A stretch of DNA of 64,000 nt from Gnetum montanum (lineage: Eukaryota > Streptophyta > Gnetopsida > Gnetales > Gnetaceae): NCBI GenBank assembly GCA_015680685.1, contig MNCI01020990.1, positions 196,507 through 260,506 on the forward strand. The letters are read 5' to 3'. Both the position numbers and the translations under genes were made by a program. The notes below the pieces were generated by a model. It saw nothing but the letters and a program-made list of their open reading frames with translations. It ran no database searches and had not been told where the DNA came from. Every line of letters begins with the position of its first letter. Position 1 is the stretch's first letter. This document shows, one piece after another, positions 34,731 to 48,263 of this stretch.

Positions 34731-36723
34731 AAATTTGGATATTTGGACTCACAATCTTTGGAGTAACTATGTTAATCTTTGGATATAAGTAATGCTTTAC
34801 TAACCTAAGCCTAGTTAGCAAGGTGTTACAATGTCAAACTATGCCATATGTCATAGTGTCCTAACATTATCCATCTATTAGTCTAGGACACTTGATTTTA
34901 CAACCTCATATGGTTAGTGCATATTGTGGATCAATTAACTCAAGGCATGGATAAATTATAGTAAATATTAAACTACAATCCAAATTGCTGAAAAATAAAT
35001 GTACAAAAAGAAACAAACTCATTGATGTGTATGGTAAAGCTAATTATCTTTAAAATATACTTTAAATTAAAATTGCGTTTGAGGCTACTTCTATGGTATA
35101 TCCTTAGATGCTACACACTCTCCTTAGAGCAAACAATAAGCTTGGTATCTCATATGACTTCCAAAGGATCTTGGAAGATCAAAAATAAATTATGATACTC
35201 CTATAGAAAAAACTTACATATCCCTTAAGATGGAAAAAAAATGACAAGAACTTGGCCATCCAAGTGTTAATCTTTTAGAACTAGAATGTAGATCTCCCAA
35301 TGGTGAGATTCTATACTTTGTGGAGCTCTCAAGTATTACAAAAAAGCATGATATATAGGAATATGATTGAATAAATTAGATATACACAGATCAAGATCAC
35401 ATTGGGGCATTCACATAGCAAGAACTAAGTACAAATTACTTAATTAAATAAAATAACAATATGGAATAATGAATATAATTACAAGAGGTTAATAATCACT
35501 CAAACTCTAGGAGAATGATGTAACAATGATGGTATAACTTTGAAATAAATTGATCAATCTTCCAACCCTTTAGCCAATGCAAACCCTTGCTCAAGATGAA
35601 AAATCCAAAGTGATGCAACCAATTATTACTATGGATTGCTTTCTTTGTTGAAGGTTTGAACACATTCATTAATAATTCTTACACCTAGGAAAAGTTTCCA
35701 TGATGAAATGAAGTTGAAGAAATGATTATAAATGACTCTTTTATTTCCTCCAATGACTCTGCTAAATGTCTTATTCAAGTTTTAGATGCTCTCATTACAA
35801 AGACTAAGACTTGAGTGGGATGTTCAAAACAAGCTAGGCTGGCCACCTTGATATCTAAGGTAATTGTCATGGGATGTCCACACTAGGACTAGGATGACCA
35901 TCCTTAGGCTTAGGATGTTCATAAGCTCATGTGCCTATGTTGAAGCTGAAGATGCCTAAACTATATGAAAGATTAGTTCTTAGGCTCTACCTACTCTCAC
36001 CCTAGACATCCACTATGAAGCTTGAATGCCCACTCTACATCTAGGACTAGGAAAAGATGATGTTGACTTGATCAGTCATTACCTTCATGCGTTCCAAAAT
36101 TCTTGATCTAGCTTCCTTGACTTTTATTTTATCCTAGTGCTTAACAACTTGGTCGATACTTGAAACACAAGCTTAACTAAGCATACTTCTCCATTGTCTA
36201 GTCTTTATACCTCCAAAACATGGCATAGATTAACACATAAGGTTCAATAATAAAATAAAACATGTAAAATTAAAATATTAAAATAATTAAAAATACCAAA
36301 AATATTAAAAATGAAATATAAAATTAAGAACATGTCTTAAGAAGTCCTTAAATCCCTAGCTAATCATACCTACCATTATCAACAAAGAGGCATCAACAAG
36401 GTATATGGAGCATGTTCACTTCACAGATAAATTATCTTCAAATACTAAATCTAGATATTTTGTAAAGATAAAAATTTTTGCTAGAAAATAATAAAACTAG
36501 CTATCTTTAATTATTTTATTAGAATATTACAATAGGATTCTCAAAACCCACAAACATCCCAAAAACTTGTCACACTCAAGTAATATTACAGAGCATGAAG
36601 CTCTACAACCACACAATGGCTATTCTCATTGCAAGACACAACCAATAGAGAATATCTTCTGGAACCCAGAATTGAGATCTCAACTCCCATGTAAGAGATA
36701 AGGGAATAGAACACAAAGACCAA
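34731..36723. other. Non-coding stretch between LINE and element D
   Basis: No gene recognised. The part at about 35860-36050 has repeated GGATGTCC/GGATGACC/GGATGTTC and TAGGACTAGGA words that look like another LTR U3 array, so a solo LTR is possible, but I could not fix its ends. Confidence 0.4.
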
Positions 36724-37375
36724 TACTCCATAAGTTGATCTTAGAGCTACAATCACCAATTGCACTCACTCAATGTGCTTACACACACATTCTTGCCTAA
36801 CTCTTCATACACACAAGAGCTCTCTCTTACGCATGTCCTTCTCTCACTAACAATGATGAAATACAACAATATTTATCACAAACTAGAAGACAAGAAATCT
36901 AAAAACCTTTCCTCAACTTAACTTGAGGCTCTTCAAATGTTTTCCAAGTCTTCTCACCTTTTCTTTAGTTATTTTCATCCTTTTCCTTCATGTTCTAGTT
37001 GATCCCAAATTGTGATGGGTGTTTTTGGAAGTTTTTCCATCCATGTAGGTTGTATCTAACCTTGGGAAGATGTCTTTATATCAACCTAGCTCTTTGCAAA
37101 GACATCTCCATAATTGGCAATACGTCTTGCCCAAGACATCTTGTTCTCAGGTGAGATGTCTCACGCAAGACATCATCTTCTCAGTCGAGACATCTTGCCC
37201 AAGACATCCAGTTCAAATAGTGAGACATCTCCTTTGAACTCCATATGTCTCTTGTTGCTCCCAAGCTTTAGCCAAGACATCTTCTAGCCCTCCAAGATGT
37301 CTCTCTAGTGTCCAAAACATGCAAAACATAGATGCAGAGAAGAACAAGAGGATCTAATGAGGTGTCCCTATAGCA
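36724..37375 (-). repeat. 3' LTR of element D
   Basis: Matches 42071-42787 along its length (CATAAGTTGATCTT, CCAATTGCACTCACTCAATG, then GACATCT arrays at 37068-37310). The minus strand starts TGCTATAGGGACACC. Confidence 0.8.
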
Positions 37376-37389
37376 AATCTTCCATCCTT

Positions 37390-40300
37390 CAAAAGGTAAA
37401 CTCATGTGAATAAAGGAGCAGGGGTAGAAGTGAGCTCCTACTTTTGTAGTTTGGTCTCATGAACCCATACAACATCATCAACATACTAATCCTTCCAATG
37501 GATCAAATATTCATGCCTTATGATCCCTTGAGTGCTAAAGCTTCCCTCCACTTGAGTATGATTGCCTTTCTCTCCATTCAAGGCTTGGACTGATTAATGG
37601 CCCTCTTTAACTCATTGATTCTACCATCTATGGTCTCATCATTAGTTGGTCCATGATAGTATACAAGATTTGAAACATTGAATAGAAAAGGCATACCAAC
37701 ATCATTTGGTAAATCAATTTCAAAATCATTATCATTAATTATAGTCTTGATTTTGAAAGGTCCAATCTTCTTGGCTTTCAATTTGAAGAAGTTAACATCT
37801 CTCAATTGCTTCTTCTTCAAGTGTACTCAAACCAAGTTACCAAAAAAAAATTATGCTTTTGTTACCCTCATTCCTCTGGTGGACTCTCTCTTTAGAATTC
37901 TTCTCAAGATTTGATTTTACTTATGCATGGAGATTCCTCATCTCTTGTAAAAAATCAGCACTAAGTTGAGCTTTACCATCAAAGCTCTTCAAAGTATCCA
38001 CCATCTTTAGAAAATGTGTATAGTTTACCTGAAATGGGATTTTTCCAGTAGCAACACAAAAAGAATTATTGTACAAAAACTTAGAATGACATAACAAGTT
38101 TTCTGAGTTGTTTGGATGTCCATCACACAAACATATTAATATGTTTAGCAAGGATTTATTCACTGCCTCTGTTGGCCATCAAATTATGGATGATATGTAC
38201 TAAGAAAATTTAACCTATTTTCCTAACATTTTTTAAAGGGAATGGAGTTTCTGTCAGTAACAATATTCAAACATATACCATGCAATTTCACCACATGTTG
38301 GAAAAATAGATTTTCAACATGAGAACCATCACTCACCTTCCTGCATGGAATAAAATATGCCATTTTAGAGAATTAATCAACAACAATAACAAAAATTAAA
38401 TCTTTCCCAGTTTTGGTCTTTGCAATACCACTTATAAAGTTCATTGACATACTTTCCCATGGATGCTTAGGAATTGACAAAGGCCTATAATGTCCATCCA
38501 TAGGTTTATCTTCTTTGAACTTCTAACATGTCAAGCACTCCTTCATAAATTTTGAAACTTTTGTTGTCATACTAGGCTAAAGATAGTGCCTACCCACTAG
38601 TTCCAATGTTTTATCCTTATCCATGTGACCTACCACACCATCATAACACTTTTCAAATAAAATCTTTTCCCTAAAATCATAATCAGGAACACATACCTTT
38701 CTATTCTTGAATAATAGTTCATCTTGAATATGATAGTCCTTCCATTGGTCTATCCTACTCATCAATGACTCTTGGAGGCTCCTCCAAAGTTTTCCAAAAT
38801 CATCATCATGCACATATAAAGAAGTAAAACCATCCATATCTTCTACATGAGGTATTTTGAAATTCACCACATGCACCATGGATAATGCATTAGCCACCAC
38901 ATTGAATTTTCCAATTTTGTGCTTTAACACAAAATTGAAATTTCTACAACTGTGCAACTCACTTCATGTGCTTTACACAACTTCTTTTGAGAGTTTAAAA
39001 ATTGAAGTGCCTTATGGTGTAACATCAAAGTGAACTCCTTGGGTAATAATTAATGCATCTAATTCTTGATTACTTGAAGAATAACATGCAACTCCTTCTC
39101 ATATATGCTATATTTTTACCTTGAATCATTCAACTTTTCAGAAAAGAAAGTAACATGCCTACCTTCTTGTTAAAGTACCCCACAAATGGCAAGTCCAGTT
39201 CCAGCTCCACCTAAAAAAGCTTCTAAAAATTTGGAATTGCAAGCATTGATTTACTAGTAATCTTTGGTTTTAATAAGTCAAAGCTTCATTGGGTTTTATT
39301 ATCGCATCCAAAATCCTTATTTTTCTTTAAAAAAGCAAACATAGGCCGCAAAATACCACTAAAATTTTTGATGAACTATCTATAAAAAATTGATAATCCA
39401 AGGAATGATCTTACCTCCTTAACATTCTTAGGATTTGGCCAATCCCTAGTCACCTTCACCTTAGTAGCCTCTATCGAAATTTGATTTTTAGAAACCACAT
39501 GCCCCAAATATGTGATTTTCTACTTGAAGAAATGAATTTTCTTCATATTGATCACTAGTTGTTCCTTCTCCAACTTAAGTCACACCATCCTCAAGTGATC
39601 CAAGTGCTCTTTTGCATTAGAGATATACACCCAAATATCATAAAAAAAGATAATATAACACTTATGGATCAAGTCCTTTATTACATTATGCATTAACCTC
39701 ATGAATTTAGTAGGTATATTTGTGAGCTCAAATGGCATCACCAACCACTCAAACAATCCATATGGTATTTTAAAAGCTGTCTTCCAGTCATTACCAGGAT
39801 TGATTTTGATTTTATGGCAACCACTCTCAAATCAATTTTGCTAAAAATTTTTGCATTAGTAAGGACATCAAGGATATCATACATTCTTGGAATAGGAAAC
39901 TTGTACCTGATTGTTATCTTTCTTACTACCTTGAAACCAATGCACATCCTCTATTCATCACTATTATTCTTTGGCACTAGCATTACTTGAACTACATAAG
40001 GTGAAATGGATTTTCTCATGAATCCATTTACAAGTAATCCCTCTACTTACTTTTGTAATTCAACCCTCTAATTTGGTGTCATTTGGTAAGCTCTATTATT
40101 TGCATTGGTAGCACTAGTGATGAAGTCAATCCAATGTTGTACATTTCTCATTGGTGGTAATTCATTCCTCCTTGAACACGTTGAAAAATTTTTGCTTCAA
40201 GCATAGAACACATGTAGGAAGTTCAACCTGCACATCATCATGGTTAGTAGCAACTGTTGTCATATGAAAAAAACAAAAACTAGTTTCATCATGTTCCTTA

Positions 40301-40800
40301 ATATATTTCTTCTCTCCTAGAAGGATTAAGAAAGCATTAACTAATATATGCTTCCTCACTTGTTTAGCTATCATATAAATCAACTCATGGATTCCATCAA
40401 CTCTAGCTACACTCCATAGATTTCTTGCTCCATCAAATTGAGCACCATTGTCAAAATTCCAAGGTCTATCAAGAACTACTGCAACACAATATATTAGAAG
40501 CACATCACCTTTTACCACATCATGAAAACTTTCAATTTTAAATTTTAAAGTAGATTGTTCCCTTACCTCTAGTTAAAAGCATCTAGATAACCAATGCACT
40601 TTATAGGATCTTAGATGAGGATTAGTTACCAAGTCCAATCTAGTAACTATCCTAGAAGAAATAGCATTTTCTTTGGCTTCCCCATTAATCAAAACATGAA
40701 TCCATTCTCCATTATGCAAATGGCTAGCCCCAATTTGAAATAACAATTTGTGATTAGGATGATCTCCTCTATTTAAATTCCCCATGAATTAAATTTAGAA
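37390..40800 (-). pseudogene. pol: pol of element D: protease, RT, RNase H, integrase, chromodomain
   Basis: Protease region: LLFQIGASHLHNGEW and NGEAKENAISSRIVTRL (40580-40785). RT: VVRKITIRYKFPIPRMYDIL and AKIFSKIDLR (39740-39947). The active-site motif reads F-F-Y-D-I, with the first catalytic Asp now Tyr (codon 39640-39642). The RNase H end is KHKIGKFNVVANALS (about 38900). The integrase zinc part has HMDKDKTLELVGRHY (38577-38650), and its C-terminal end is KKIGPFKIKTIINDNDFEID (37700-37790). The chromodomain is RHEYLIHWKD, a stop, YVDDVVWVHE (about 37440-37530). The chromodomain places D in the chromoviruses, unlike A/B/C. Confidence 0.83.
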
Positions 40801-40879
40801 ACATCCTTAATATTTGGGACATTAGGATTACCTCTCTAAAGACCTTGGCTTGATGTCTCTTCCATCTCCATGGTTTGCA

Positions 40880-42044
40880 CATCTTTACCCTTGGTTGCCT
40901 TGTGAAGTGGACATTTTCATTACTTGTGTTCCCATTCTTCACACTTGAAGCATTGAATTTTTGATGAGATGCTATATTGACCTTTGCCTCCATTGCCTTG
41001 GTTCTTCTTAGCCTTACCCTTCTCATCACCTCTTTCAATCTTCTAGTCTTGGCTATGCTCCTTGTCTTCATATTTGGACTTGGATTCTTTCTTAGATCTA
41101 GATTCCTTTTTTCCCTTGGAAGTTTGTTTGCTCCTATTTTTGAATCTATCTAATTTCTTCCCATCCTTGAGTGCTAAATCATAAACCTCATCAAGATTTT
41201 GTGGCTCATAAAAAGATAACTCCTATTGGTATGCCATTTGATATCTTTTAAAAAGATTGAAGCTTGCTCATACTATTTTCAATTTACCTTAGCTTGATGA
41301 AATAGATCACAAAATTTAAGGTAAAATTATTTGACATCCTTGTTACCTTACCTTAAGAATTGTGACTTCATAATGATTTCTTGTCTTTGACAAGACTATT
41401 CAAATTTCATTTTCAACTTGTATTTCATTAGATCCCAATCTTTGATAGGTTAACCATTTCATCTTTGATAATCTTGGGACTCTTTTTTCTACCAAGTAGA
41501 AGTCATACCTTCTAATCTAGATTCAATAATAGGTACCCTTAAGTTATTCAGTACCTCTTCCAACTAAATGCTTCTCAAGTACTTTCAACCAACTTGCAAA
41601 AGCATTAGTGCCATGTACACTATTAAAAGTCTTCAACTTCACGTATGGAAGTCTTACAACATTTTTAAATGCTCTAGTAAGCCTAGCCTCATCTTCCTCA
41701 TCAATCTTGCTTAGAGAAGAAGTATTGAACATTACTGGAATCCTTGGAGTTCTTATCTAAGGAATAGGATTTCCTCCCATTGGAATCCTTGATTGATGAT
41801 TTCCTATAATTTCATAGCTAGATTATCCTTCCTTTTCATCTGTTCCAACTCTACCTCATTGTGAAACTTCTTCATCTAAACACACATGCTCTTCATGTCT
41901 ACATGTTTTAATATTGCTAGGGTTGGCAATTCTATCTATCTTGGTGTTGATTTCATGTAACTAAGCAACCATCATCTGGGAGGTAGACTTCATGCTCTCC
42001 ATGTCTTGATTTAGGCCTTACACTTGTCTCTTCTTGGGTGCCAT
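40880..42044 (-). pseudogene. gag: gag of element D
   Basis: Begins ATGGCACCCAAGAAGAGAC (minus, 42044). Recognisable pieces are FASWLKVLEKHL near 41550 and a zinc knuckle CFKCEEWEHK-stop-WKC near 40900-40960 (C-x2-C-x4-H-x4-C, one stop inside). The knuckle spacing differs from that of A/B/C. Stops throughout. Confidence 0.7.
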
Positions 42045-42070
42045 CTAAAATTGACAAAATGCTCAACCAA

Positions 42071-42787
42071 TGCATCATAAGTTGATCTTGAAGCTATAAT
42101 TACCAATTGCACTCACTCAATGTACTCACACACACACACACACACACTCTTGCTCAGCTCTTCACACACATAAGAGCTCTCTCTTATGCATGTTCTTTTC
42201 TCACTAATAATGATGAAATACAATAATATTTATCACAAACTAGAAGATAAGAAACCTAGAAAACTTTCCTTAACTCAACTTGAGGCTCTTCAAATGTCTC
42301 CCAAGTCTTATCACCTTCTTCTTGGTTGTTGCCATCGTTTTTCTTTATGTTCTAGCTATTTTCCAAATTATAATGGGTCTTTTTGGAAGTTTTCCTATAT
42401 GTACAGGTCATTTCTAATCTTGGGAAGTTGTCTCTATGTTAACCTAGCTCTCCGTCAAGATGTTTGCTATTTTTCCAAGATGTCTCTCCTAGGGGCCAAG
42501 ACATCTCCACAATTGATAAGATGTATTACTTGAAACATCTCATTCTTAGGTGAGACATCTTGTTCAAGACATCTTATGTTTTGGAAAGATATCTCACTCA
42601 AGATGTCACCTTCTTAGTAGAGATGTCTTAGCCAAGATATTAGTCCAAATAGTGAGACATCTCCTGTCACTCCTAGGCTTTAGCCAAGAAACCTTCTAGC
42701 CCTCCAAGATGTCTCTCTAGTTTCCAAAACCTACAAAACATACATGTAGGAAAGAATAAGGGGATTGGAAGAGGTGTTCCTACACCA
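42071..42787 (-). repeat. 5' LTR of element D
   Basis: The minus strand starts TGGTGTAGGAACACC and ends ATGATGCA, followed by TTGGTTGAGCATTTT, which looks like an initiator-Met primer site (TGGTATCAGAGC) with a small deletion. Carries a (CA)n run at 42126-42147 and a GACATCT/AGATGTCT array at 42430-42720. Confidence 0.78.
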
Positions 42788-43844
42788 GTACACATCTTAA
42801 GTTTAAGTTATAGTGAATGGTTTACCAAGGTTGCTTAATTAATGGACATTACATCCTCATTCCCTTAAGAATCTTCCTTCTAGTAGAAATTAGGGTAGGC
42901 ATTACATAGATCTCTCTTAACTTCCCATGTGACATCTTGTATACCATGTCTTTTCCAAAGTAGCTTCACAATCAATTTTGTGTTACTTAAACGTTTTTTT
43001 CCATTTTATCTATTATCGACATCAGTTTTTTTTTTCATAGGGAGAATGTAGTTGTAATTGAATTTGCTATCAAACTATCAAAAAAATACTATATTATGAT
43101 TGTAAAGTATCATAAACTAGCATTTGTTAAATTAGTAGATTGGAATGTGTAGTACTATTTTGCTTATGATTACTACTAAAATTTTTTAAAATTCTCATAC
43201 ATGCTTTCTATCTCAAATATTATTGCTACTAAAATTTTGAAAATTCTTGGACATGTTTACTAGAAATGTTTTTTGAAAACTTCTACGTATGTCTACTTTT
43301 AAAATTTATTCTTTTTTTTATTGTGGGTATTCTTCATGGTAAATAATGTTTTAAAATCTTAAGGTGCTTGAAGTTCCATTTATTATATCTACAACATAGG
43401 ATACAATAATAGAATAATAAAACTAAGAAGATAAAATTGCTTCATTGGTTTTTTCTACCAAAAAAGCTTTTTATTTTATAAAATATATTTGAATTCATTA
43501 ATGAAGTTATAGATGATGGAGGAAAGTTGTTGATATCTTTCAAAAAAGCCCAAATAAAGCTTTGTAAAATAAATATAAAGAAAGATGTAGAGACTAAAAA
43601 ATAAAACAAAGATAAAAAATTTCTTCTCAAAGATGTGGTAGACATATATTATTTTTTATACATTATTATATGTTATATAAAATTTTTTTCTGTGTATTAT
43701 AAATATTTTCTTTTGAAAATGATTTTATAATATTTTTTCATTATCTTTATTTATGATCATTTATCATAGTTATCAGTTTAAACATGTTGAACTAACATGA
43801 TGGAATAACTTTTTATTAGGTATAGCATGATATTGGTTATAAAG
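42788..43844. other. AT-rich stretch between D and E
   Basis: No gene or repeat with clear ends. The part from 43000 is very AT-rich. Confidence 0.4.
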
Positions 43845-44992
43845 CAAGGACCAAGAACTTAGAAGGAGGGTTGAATAAGTTTCTTAAATTTGAATAGCCA
43901 AGATAACCAAGACTGTGCATAAATTTATGTGGTTCCCAAACTTGGATACTTTTACACTTGAAAGGTAGAATCCTTGCATACCTCTGGACTTTGCTCCTTC
44001 AAAAATGTGATCTCAAGGGCATCACATCCTTTACAAATTTTGAGCTCTACAAAGAGTACTTTGTCTCAAGAAATACACTCAACCCTATAAGATCCCAAAA
44101 AGCTCAAAATTTGGTTTTAAGGATCCCATAGCCTTTACAATGATGTGAGCTCTACATGGAATTTTTTCTCTTAGGAAAAACACTCAACCTTACAAGGTCC
44201 TAACAAGCTCAATGGATACCTTCTTATAAGAAGCACATTAGCCCCGTAGGGCTTACAAAGGAAGAAATAGAATCAAGGAAATAATGTAACTATATTGTAT
44301 AAATTCCTTGCTTTGAGGCACTTGACAAATATAATACAACTCATAAAAGATAGAGAAATGAAGGATAAATCAGTTTATAAGATGTATACAATGAAGGAAT
44401 ATTTGTATGAATAGTGCTTATGCTTTTCACCAAGATATTATTTCTATTATAGCAATTGTCCTTGTTATATAACCGTTGGAATTTGTGTAATGGTTGGAAA
44501 ATGGATAGTTGGGACATCTCATTCAAGCTTGGGATGTCTCACTAAGTTTTTATGCTTGTAGGTGGAATGTTCTACTGGAAATTGGGATGTCTCACATGCG
44601 ATGTCCCAACTAGGACATCTCAAGAGTAATTGGGACATCTACTATTTTTGTGGGAGTTCTAGCCTAAAATTTGAGCTTTGTCACTGGGACATCTACTTAT
44701 CTTTTGGGATATCTTGGTAGCTATTGAAGCATCTTTGTTTGAATTTTAGAATTCTTGCACCTTTGTGATATCTTCAAACTATTGTAATCTTGGTTGAAAC
44801 TTTGTCATCTTAGTTTGACAATGTAGCTCTCATTTTTGTCTTCACTTCCTATTTGTTCCAATCTCTTGTCTTGGCACTATCTAAGCTCTTGTCTCAATCT
44901 CACAATGCTCTTTTTCTTAATCCTACAAGATATACAAGCACACTTTCCACATTCTTCATTTCCAAGGTTTTTGACATACCAAAAGATCAACA
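43845..44992 (-). repeat. 3' LTR of element E
   Basis: The minus strand starts TGTTGATCTTTTGG directly after the purine run AAAAAGGAGGAGAT (45006 to 44993). GGGACATCT/GGGATGTCT array at 44510-44715, TATA-like GGTTATATAAC at 44463-44474. Ends near 43845 in ...TTGGTCCTTGC. Confidence 0.82.
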
Positions 44993-45010
44993 ATCTCCTC
45001 CTTTTTGATG
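44993..45010 (-). other. Polypurine tract of element E
   Basis: Minus strand CATCAAAAAGGAGGAGAT next to TGTTGATC. The same arrangement is seen in F at 58407-58425. Confidence 0.78.
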
Positions 45011-45419
45011 ATGTCCAAAACTTGAGAAAATGGATTAGTATAACACCATAATATCATATGATTAAATAATTAAAGATACAAACCTTTGTATATATATATA
45101 TATAAACAAATAATCCTATGACAGTAAGAATTGGAAAAGGAAAATGAGATAAATTAGTTTATGGGTACATATCCATTAGCCATGATCACAAGGGCCAACA
45201 CAAGAAAATGGAAACATAAAAAAGTATCCATATCTGTCCATCTATCCATAATGCATAATGTAAGCAAGCATAATCCATAATCTTAAGTATAGCTGATATA
45301 CATTGAACACTTCATAATCTATCTCAAAAGGTATACCATATAAAGTTTGATAGCCAACATTCAAAATATCGATAGCTTGAATACATAGCACATTAAATGA
45401 AACACCACCAAATTTAAGT

Positions 45420-47080
45420 GATAGCACCTCAATGGAAAATTTGTCTAAGTGTCAACACCAAGTAAATTTTTCTAAGTGTTGGGTCTATGCTCCCATTGCT
45501 AAGACTATGCTCTAGAGTGTAGTCTACATAACATGTAGCATAGAACTATATTTGCAAAATCTTCCAAGCGTTGGCAGTAGTTGCAAAAATTTTCTAAATG
45601 TTGTGCTATGCTCTCATTGCCCCTGTTATGCTCTAGAGCGTAGTCAGCATAGCATGCACTTCAATGGCTAGTTTGCCTAAGTGTCAAGCCATGAGCCGTC
45701 AAGCTAGCTTAGAATGAAAGAAATAGTTTGGTAGATTTTCTAACTCCTGGGGCTACCCCTCTTACTGCACACTAGAGCGTAGTCAGTGTAGCCTGGATGA
45801 GGACTACAAGTTTTACCAAATTCTTTCTAAGTGTTAGTGCTACACTCTCACTTTCCCCTGCTATGCTCTAGAGTGTAGCCAACATTGGACTTTAGTTTTT
45901 ATAGATTTTGTCTAACTATTAGGCTATGCTCTAGAGCTTAGCACTGACCTCCATCTTAGCCTCAACACTCCTCCAGTAAGCAAGATCAGGAATTTGCTTC
46001 TCTTTTGCACCCCCACTTGTCCCTAAATTGTACCTACGCTTGATTCCACTCGAAAGAGGGGAGAGTATAGTCCCAGAGTGTAGCCTCAAAATTGCACTAT
46101 GTTGCACTATTTGTAGATACATTGTGGCCTTTTCAAGTCTAGTACATGCAGTCTTGGTAGTGTAGTCATAGTTCGGTAATCTTTTGGGATCCATTGGAGC
46201 ACACTAGAGTGTAGCACCAGTTGCTCTAGTGGGACTGTAGTTGGTTCTAGCATAGCCCCAACTACCCTCATACCATTGGTCACCTGATTCAAACTTTACA
46301 TCAGCCCTAACCCTATAAATACCCCAACATTTTATGTTTTAGTGGTTGGCAAATTGAAACTTTGATTAGCATTTTTCAGTCGGCACCTTTACATTTGTGT
46401 GGCATTTTTCACTTGACAAACCTGAAGCAAAGTGAGCACCCTAGCACCCCAGAGCACTCAGCACCTTGGCAACACCTTTGCATCATAGCCTAGCACATCA
46501 TAGTACATTGCAACCTTGTAGGAAAATGCGGTGGCCAACCCAGCAGGTGTAAACTTCATGATGAATGGTAGTTTTCATAGTCCGAATGCCCCAGAGACTA
46601 TGACTATGCTATCTATTATGCTTGTTTGTACATCGCATACCTCCTCACATCTTCTTTGCAATTGCTACACTCCCTACCATTTAGGGTGGTCCCATTCTCA
46701 CTCTCTCAAATTCCTTCACGTTCTCAAGCATTTAGCATCACACTTGCATTCTTTTACTATTTTGCACATATTTTCACATTTGCACTATTGTTCTTGCACT
46801 GGGAAACCCCACTATGCTTGGGCTTAGTCCACTCTAGTACCACCAAAAACATCATGCAAATCCCGAGAACTCATTTTTCGAAACACTTTGTAAGTCTTGG
46901 TTCTATTGACAAGACCATCTTGGGTGCTCTGCCTCCATTTTTCCCCTCCAGTGATGACCCTTCAGATGGGGGTGGGGTTAGGATTGTACCGTAACCATAG
47001 ACCCCTCAGCGTGACCATTCTAGCTGCCAATGTTTTTGGTCACCACATCAAATACCATCACATACATAAGATACCATCAC
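45420..47080 (+). repeat. LTR-like insertion in element E with a CTCTAGAGYGTAGYC array
   Basis: About five irregular tandem units (starts near 45473, 45592, 45738, 45826, 45908) carry the word GCTCTAGAGYGTAGYC, partly extended by AGCATAGCATG. CCCTATAAATACCCC (TATA, 46312 on) follows, so it reads as a plus-strand LTR: array, then promoter. It has no counterpart in F, and its composition is less AT-rich than its surroundings. Exact ends were not found; short open frames near 46530-47140 do not look like genes. Confidence 0.5.
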
Positions 47081-47141
47081 ATACCATAGAATTCTCCCCC
47101 TTTTCGGACATCACCCAAAAGGAGGGGATCATGAAAAGTCC

Positions 47142-48219
47142 CTAGCCACTAACCATCATATCATTATCATCCTCATTAGAGTCTAACGCTACATGAGTAG
47201 GCTTTTATGTCTTCTCCTCCTCATCATCACTACTAGTACTGGAATGGGAGACATGCTTCTCATCATCATCAGAAGAGGATACTACAACAGGATTTCTTTG
47301 GTGTCAAAGCTTTACCCAAAACTATGATGATGAAGGAGGTGGGGGATGGGGGATGATGGGGGAGATGCATAGTGAGATGAAGCCTATTGGAAGGATGAGA
47401 AAGTACCCTTACACTGGTAGATCTTGTGAGCTACTTGCTCTCATTAAGCTACTACACCAAAAATGCTCTCCATCTCTTACTACTCAAATGACTGAGGAAC
47501 ATTCTCTTACATAAATGTACTTAGTCTAGGCTACTTGGTGTGAGTAAAAGACTCCCTCTAGGCATGAGATAGTGGTACAACAAGATCCTCTAAGTTTATG
47601 CATTACCTAGGTCATATCCTTGTGATGGTTCTACTACTGTAGAATGTCTAGCTAGAGCTAGTACGTCCTCATCACTATTTTTCTAATGAGCAGTAGTGAT
47701 CTCCTTGAATTTTTGACCATCTAGAGGAGGAGGAAGACCTGATATATTCATTCTCTTACACAGGTAAGAGAGATTTCATCTAGTCTTTCCTAAGATTTTA
47801 TCAATGATCTTTAGGTCCTTCTTTAATGTAGATCCCATCTATGCACTTACTGACTTAGACCTCCTTAGCTAAGGAGAGGCTCTAGGTAAAGATGTTACTT
47901 GCTTTCTTCATGTCTTTTAATGTGGAGGAGCTGGAACTTTAGTATCAATAAGAGTTATGCTTCTTTTCTTAGAAAACTTTGCAATACTTGTCTTCTCTTT
48001 AAGAAGAGATAGATTTGGAATAGGAACACTCACTTGATGAACCAGCAGGTTGATGAGAAGAGGGTGTCCATAAACTTTCTTTGGTAAACAACCCCAATAT
48101 ATCCCTTCAAATAATGTCCCAAATTCAACGTCTACCTGGTTAGTAAACAATAGAGAACAAGAACTTGAGATGTTGGCAAATAATTATAGCTTCCTCCTTT
48201 TACAATGATATTATACATG

Positions 48220-48263
<44 letters not shown>

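Larger units (their letters stand above)
36724..42787 (-). mobile_element. Element D: chromodomain Ty3 (chromovirus) retrotransposon, decayed
   Basis: Terminal repeats are 36724-37375 and 42071-42787. Minus-strand gag comes first, then protease, RT, RNase H, integrase and chromodomain, in Ty3 order. The internal region is short (about 4.7 kb). No clear target-site duplication was found, and the outer LTR limits are approximate. Confidence 0.82.

Noticed and set aside
46531-47145. Possible host exon (overlapping open frames of 82-122 codons)
   Set aside because: Low-complexity Ser/His/Leu composition, three overlapping frames, no splice context, and they lie within an LTR-like block.
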